Below the pieces are notes generated by a model. The model did no database searches, had not been told where the DNA came from, and worked only from the letters and a program-made list of their open reading frames with translations. This document shows, in pieces, positions 15,883-17,583 of a stretch of 17,583 nucleotides of DNA. Positions within the stretch are counted from its first letter, which is position 1. The number at the start of each line of letters is the position of its first letter. The position numbers and the translations under genes are program-made. The DNA comes from Timaviella sp038204505. GTDB lineage: Bacteria; Cyanobacteriota; Cyanobacteriia; Elainellales; Elainellaceae. The stretch covers positions 1 to 17,583 of the forward strand of contig JBBRCV010000116.1 of assembly GCA_038204505.1 (NCBI GenBank), in the 5' to 3' direction.

Positions 15883-17031
15883 ATGAAACTCGGTCAATGG
15901 CTCGGCTTCCTCAGCCTTATCCTCGCTCTGATTATCTTGTGGCAAACCCGCCAGATGCTGCTGCTTGTCTTTGCTGCCGTGGTTTTGGCAACTGCACTCA
16001 ATGCCCTGGTGCAGCGATTGCGCCGCTCAGGAATGCGCCGGGGTCGAGCCGTCATACTGACGTTGGGCATTACTGTGCTAGCCACCGTTTTATTTGTGGC
16101 TCTGATTGTTCCCCCCTTCATCAGTCAGTTCTTACAGCTTCTTGAGCTACTTCCCACAGGCTTTAACCAAGTTGCGAAGTGGGGCGATCGCCAAATTCAA
16201 CTGCTGCCATCCTGGTTAGCCGCGATCGAACTACCCACCACCGAAAAACTTACTCAAGATCTCCAGCCGATTCTACAAAATGTCATTCGCAACTTCTTCG
16301 CCTTTTTCTCCAACTCCTTAACCGCAGTGTTACAGGGCTTGTTAGTTTTCATTCTCACTATCATGCTCTTAGCCGATCCGCAATCGTACCGACGAGCATT
16401 CCTTGTTCTATTCCCCTCTTTTTATCGACAACGAGCCGATTCTATTCTGACTAAATGCGAAATTGCACTAGACAATTGGTTAGGAGGAGCGTTACTAAGT
16501 TCAACGGCTGTAGCCATCTTTAGTGCGATCGGGCTATCGGTCTTGCAGATTGATTTTGTGTTAGCCCAAGCATTGCTGGCAGGATTACTGAACTTCATTC
16601 CTAATATTGGACCTACTCTAAGCTTAGTTTTTCCGTTAACCGTGGCTTTCTTAGATGCACCCTGGAAAGCGATCGCCGTTCTCATTCTCTACTTAGTGAT
16701 TCAGCAGGTTGAATCTTACTGGCTCACCCCAACCGTAATGGCAAAGCAAGTTTCCTTACTGCCAGCTCTCACTCTCATCGCTCAAATCTTTTTTGCCAGC
16801 TCTTTCGGTTTCCTAGGGCTGGTCTTAGCGCTGCCCCTCACCGTCATTGCCAAAACCTGGATTCAAGAAGCCTTAATTAAAGATATTTTGGATCACTGGA
16901 AACGACCAGAAGGAAAGTCAGGATTTTCTGAAGAACAGGCGCTTTTAGAATTTTCAAAAGATTCTCCAACTTGGCAGCAATCCAATCCTTCTGACGAAGA
17001 GAAGCAATCAGAAAAACTCCCTAAAAATTAA
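15883..17031 (+). CDS. AI-2E family (PerM/UPF0118) membrane protein
   Basis: 382 aa with an N-terminal hydrophobic pair (1-45, LALIILWQTRQMLLLVFAAVVLA), a soluble amphipathic stretch at about 90-150 (FLQLLELLPTGFNQVAKW), and a C-terminal bundle containing LLAGLLNFIPNIGPTLS and VIQQVESYWLTPTVMAKQVSLLPAL. The NFIPNIGP and QxxExYxLxPxxM patterns are family hallmarks. Members include the E. coli AI-2 exporter TqsA and antiporter-like PerM proteins; the substrate here is unknown. The C-terminal 45 residues are hydrophilic (SDEEKQSEKLPKN). The ribosome site is weak. Confidence 0.85.
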   Translation: MKLGQWLGFLSLILALIILWQTRQMLLLVFAAVVLATALNALVQRLRRSGMRRGRAVILTLGITVLATVLFVALIVPPFISQFLQLLELLPTGFNQVAKWGDRQIQLLPSWLAAIELPTTEKLTQDLQPILQNVIRNFFAFFSNSLTAVLQGLLVFILTIMLLADPQSYRRAFLVLFPSFYRQRADSILTKCEIALDNWLGGALLSSTAVAIFSAIGLSVLQIDFVLAQALLAGLLNFIPNIGPTLSLVFPLTVAFLDAPWKAIAVLILYLVIQQVESYWLTPTVMAKQVSLLPALTLIAQIFFASSFGFLGLVLALPLTVIAKTWIQEALIKDILDHWKRPEGKSGFSEEQALLEFSKDSPTWQQSNPSDEEKQSEKLPKN

Positions 17032-17132
17032 TCAATGCCCAGCCTTACATTTAATCCGCGTCTCTCTTAGAAGTCATAAATTCTGGTGGCTATGGTTCTG
17101 GCTTTGACCTAGATGAAGGTTTGCTGGCGATG

Positions 17133-17441
17133 TTAGGGCGCTTCTCCGCCTTGTTGATTAAAGAGGTAATCCAAAATTCTACGGGATTCTAGTTGAAGCC
17201 CTCTAACCTCTGACAAAATTCCTCTAACCTCTGACAAAATTCCTCTAACCTCTGCCGAAATCTCAGATTGTTGATTGGCTAGCGTCCCAATCATGCTGAC
17301 CACGTCAACAGTAGAGGCTCGCAAGTCTTCGGTAGCGGCTTGTAAGTTGATTGTAGATTGTTTCAGATCTCCTATTTCACCCTCATGTCTAATGCCCTGA
17401 ATCTGCTGTTGTTGAGCGATTTGAAGTAATGTTTCTGTCGA
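17133..17441 (-). pseudogene. Coiled-coil protein, 3' remnant cut by an insertion sequence
   Basis: The minus-strand frame stays open for about 103 codons from the IS junction at 17441 to TAA at 17133-17135. It gives a Gln-rich stretch (TLLQIAQQQQIQG), then GDLKQSTINLQAATEDLRAST, and three copies of the heptad EVRGILS ending with RRILDYLFNQQ. That ending resembles short cyanobacterial coiled-coil proteins of unknown function. The reading frame meets TAA at 17442-17444, exactly where IS-like sequence begins, so the 5' part is probably on the far side of the IS outside the window. A TTG at 17324 could give a 63-aa product, but the coding signal clearly extends upstream of it. Confidence 0.55.
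17200..17262. repeat. Three tandem copies of a 21-bp unit encoding a heptad
   Basis: CCTCTAACCTCTGACAAAATT occurs identically at 17200-17220 and 17221-17241, with a diverged third copy at 17242-17262. On the minus strand each unit codes for seven residues of a coiled coil (EVRGILS register). Exact repeats suggest recent slippage and a length-variable locus. Confidence 0.8.
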
Positions 17442-17444
17442 TTA

Positions 17445-17583
17445 GACCTCTTGCGTGAATCATGAAGGTAGAGCAAGTTCAGAGTTAAGGATCGCTGCAA
17501 TCAGATTGAATCGTAAGCCAAAGCGTCTGCGTCGGTTGCGATAGCGTTCAGCTAGAATGCGCCAGATCTTCAATCGGCGGTTG
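17445..17583 (-). mobile_element. IS5-like insertion sequence, 3' end only (runs off the window)
   Basis: From 17445 the sequence AGACCTCTTGCGTGAATC resembles the terminal repeat of cyanobacterial IS5-group elements. A transposase C-terminus follows on the minus strand. The junction interrupts the coiled-coil frame. The opposite end and target duplication are outside the window, so the exact boundary (about 17441-17445) is inferred. Confidence 0.55.
17460..17583 (-). CDS. IS5-family-like transposase, C-terminal fragment
   Basis: An open frame enters at the right edge and ends at TGA (17460-17462). The visible 39 residues include LKIWRILAERYRNRRRRFG then LRFNLIAAILNSELALPS. The ERYRNRRxRFGLRFNLIA segment is characteristic of the C-terminus of IS5/ISL2-type DDE transposases, by memory. 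The catalytic core is outside the window. Confidence 0.65.
   Translation of the reverse strand, partial: NRRLKIWRILAERYRNRRRRFGLRFNLIAAILNSELALPS

Overview
The window looks like a piece of a cyanobacterial chromosome carrying most of a Tn7-like transposon. The cyanobacterial call rests on a phylloquinone-pathway menD, a photosystem II psb27, and many copies of the cyanobacterial palindrome GCGATCGC (HIP1) in the right part. I cannot name the genus.

Layout. (1) Bases 1 to about 10045 are AT-rich, contain no complete HIP1 site that I could find, and read as the right-hand part of a Tn7-like element whose left end lies outside the window. They hold a cargo gene for a DUF262/HNH protein of the GmrSD restriction type; a convergent gene for a ribbon-helix-helix-like protein; then the transposition module on the + strand: a TnsA-TnsB fusion, the AAA+ regulator TnsC, and two tandem TnsD-sized TniQ proteins. 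The second tniQ is interrupted by a 96-bp palindromic element that looks like a non-autonomous IS200/IS605 derivative. It keeps the frame but adds one in-frame TAG. (2) About 9975-10045 carries three TnsB-site-like repeats and a TGT...ACA-type end. This end lies 30 bp from the 3' end of an intact tRNA-Ala(GGC) gene, a typical target arrangement for TnsD-family proteins that recognise tRNA genes. (3) Bases 10076-17031 are ordinary HIP1-rich cyanobacterial chromosome: tRNA-Ala, menD, psb27 (convergent, overlapping menD by 4 bp), a GPH/MelB-type sugar symporter, an MsbA-like ABC exporter half-transporter, and a divergent AI-2E/PerM family membrane protein. (4) Bases 17133-17583 hold a coiled-coil gene remnant with 21-bp heptad-encoding repeats, cut by an IS5-like insertion sequence whose transposase C-terminus runs off the right edge.

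How the parts work together. TnsA and TnsB (here one polypeptide) should cut and join the ends, TnsC should carry the signal, and a TniQ/TnsD protein should choose the target. Two full-length selectors suggest either two target pathways or a duplicated and partly decayed tRNA-targeting one. No cas gene or CRISPR array is visible in this window, so it cannot be called a CRISPR-associated transposon from these data. TnsAB-TnsC-TniQ modules of this kind do occur in cyanobacterial CASTs, and the missing left part of the element is where cas genes could lie.
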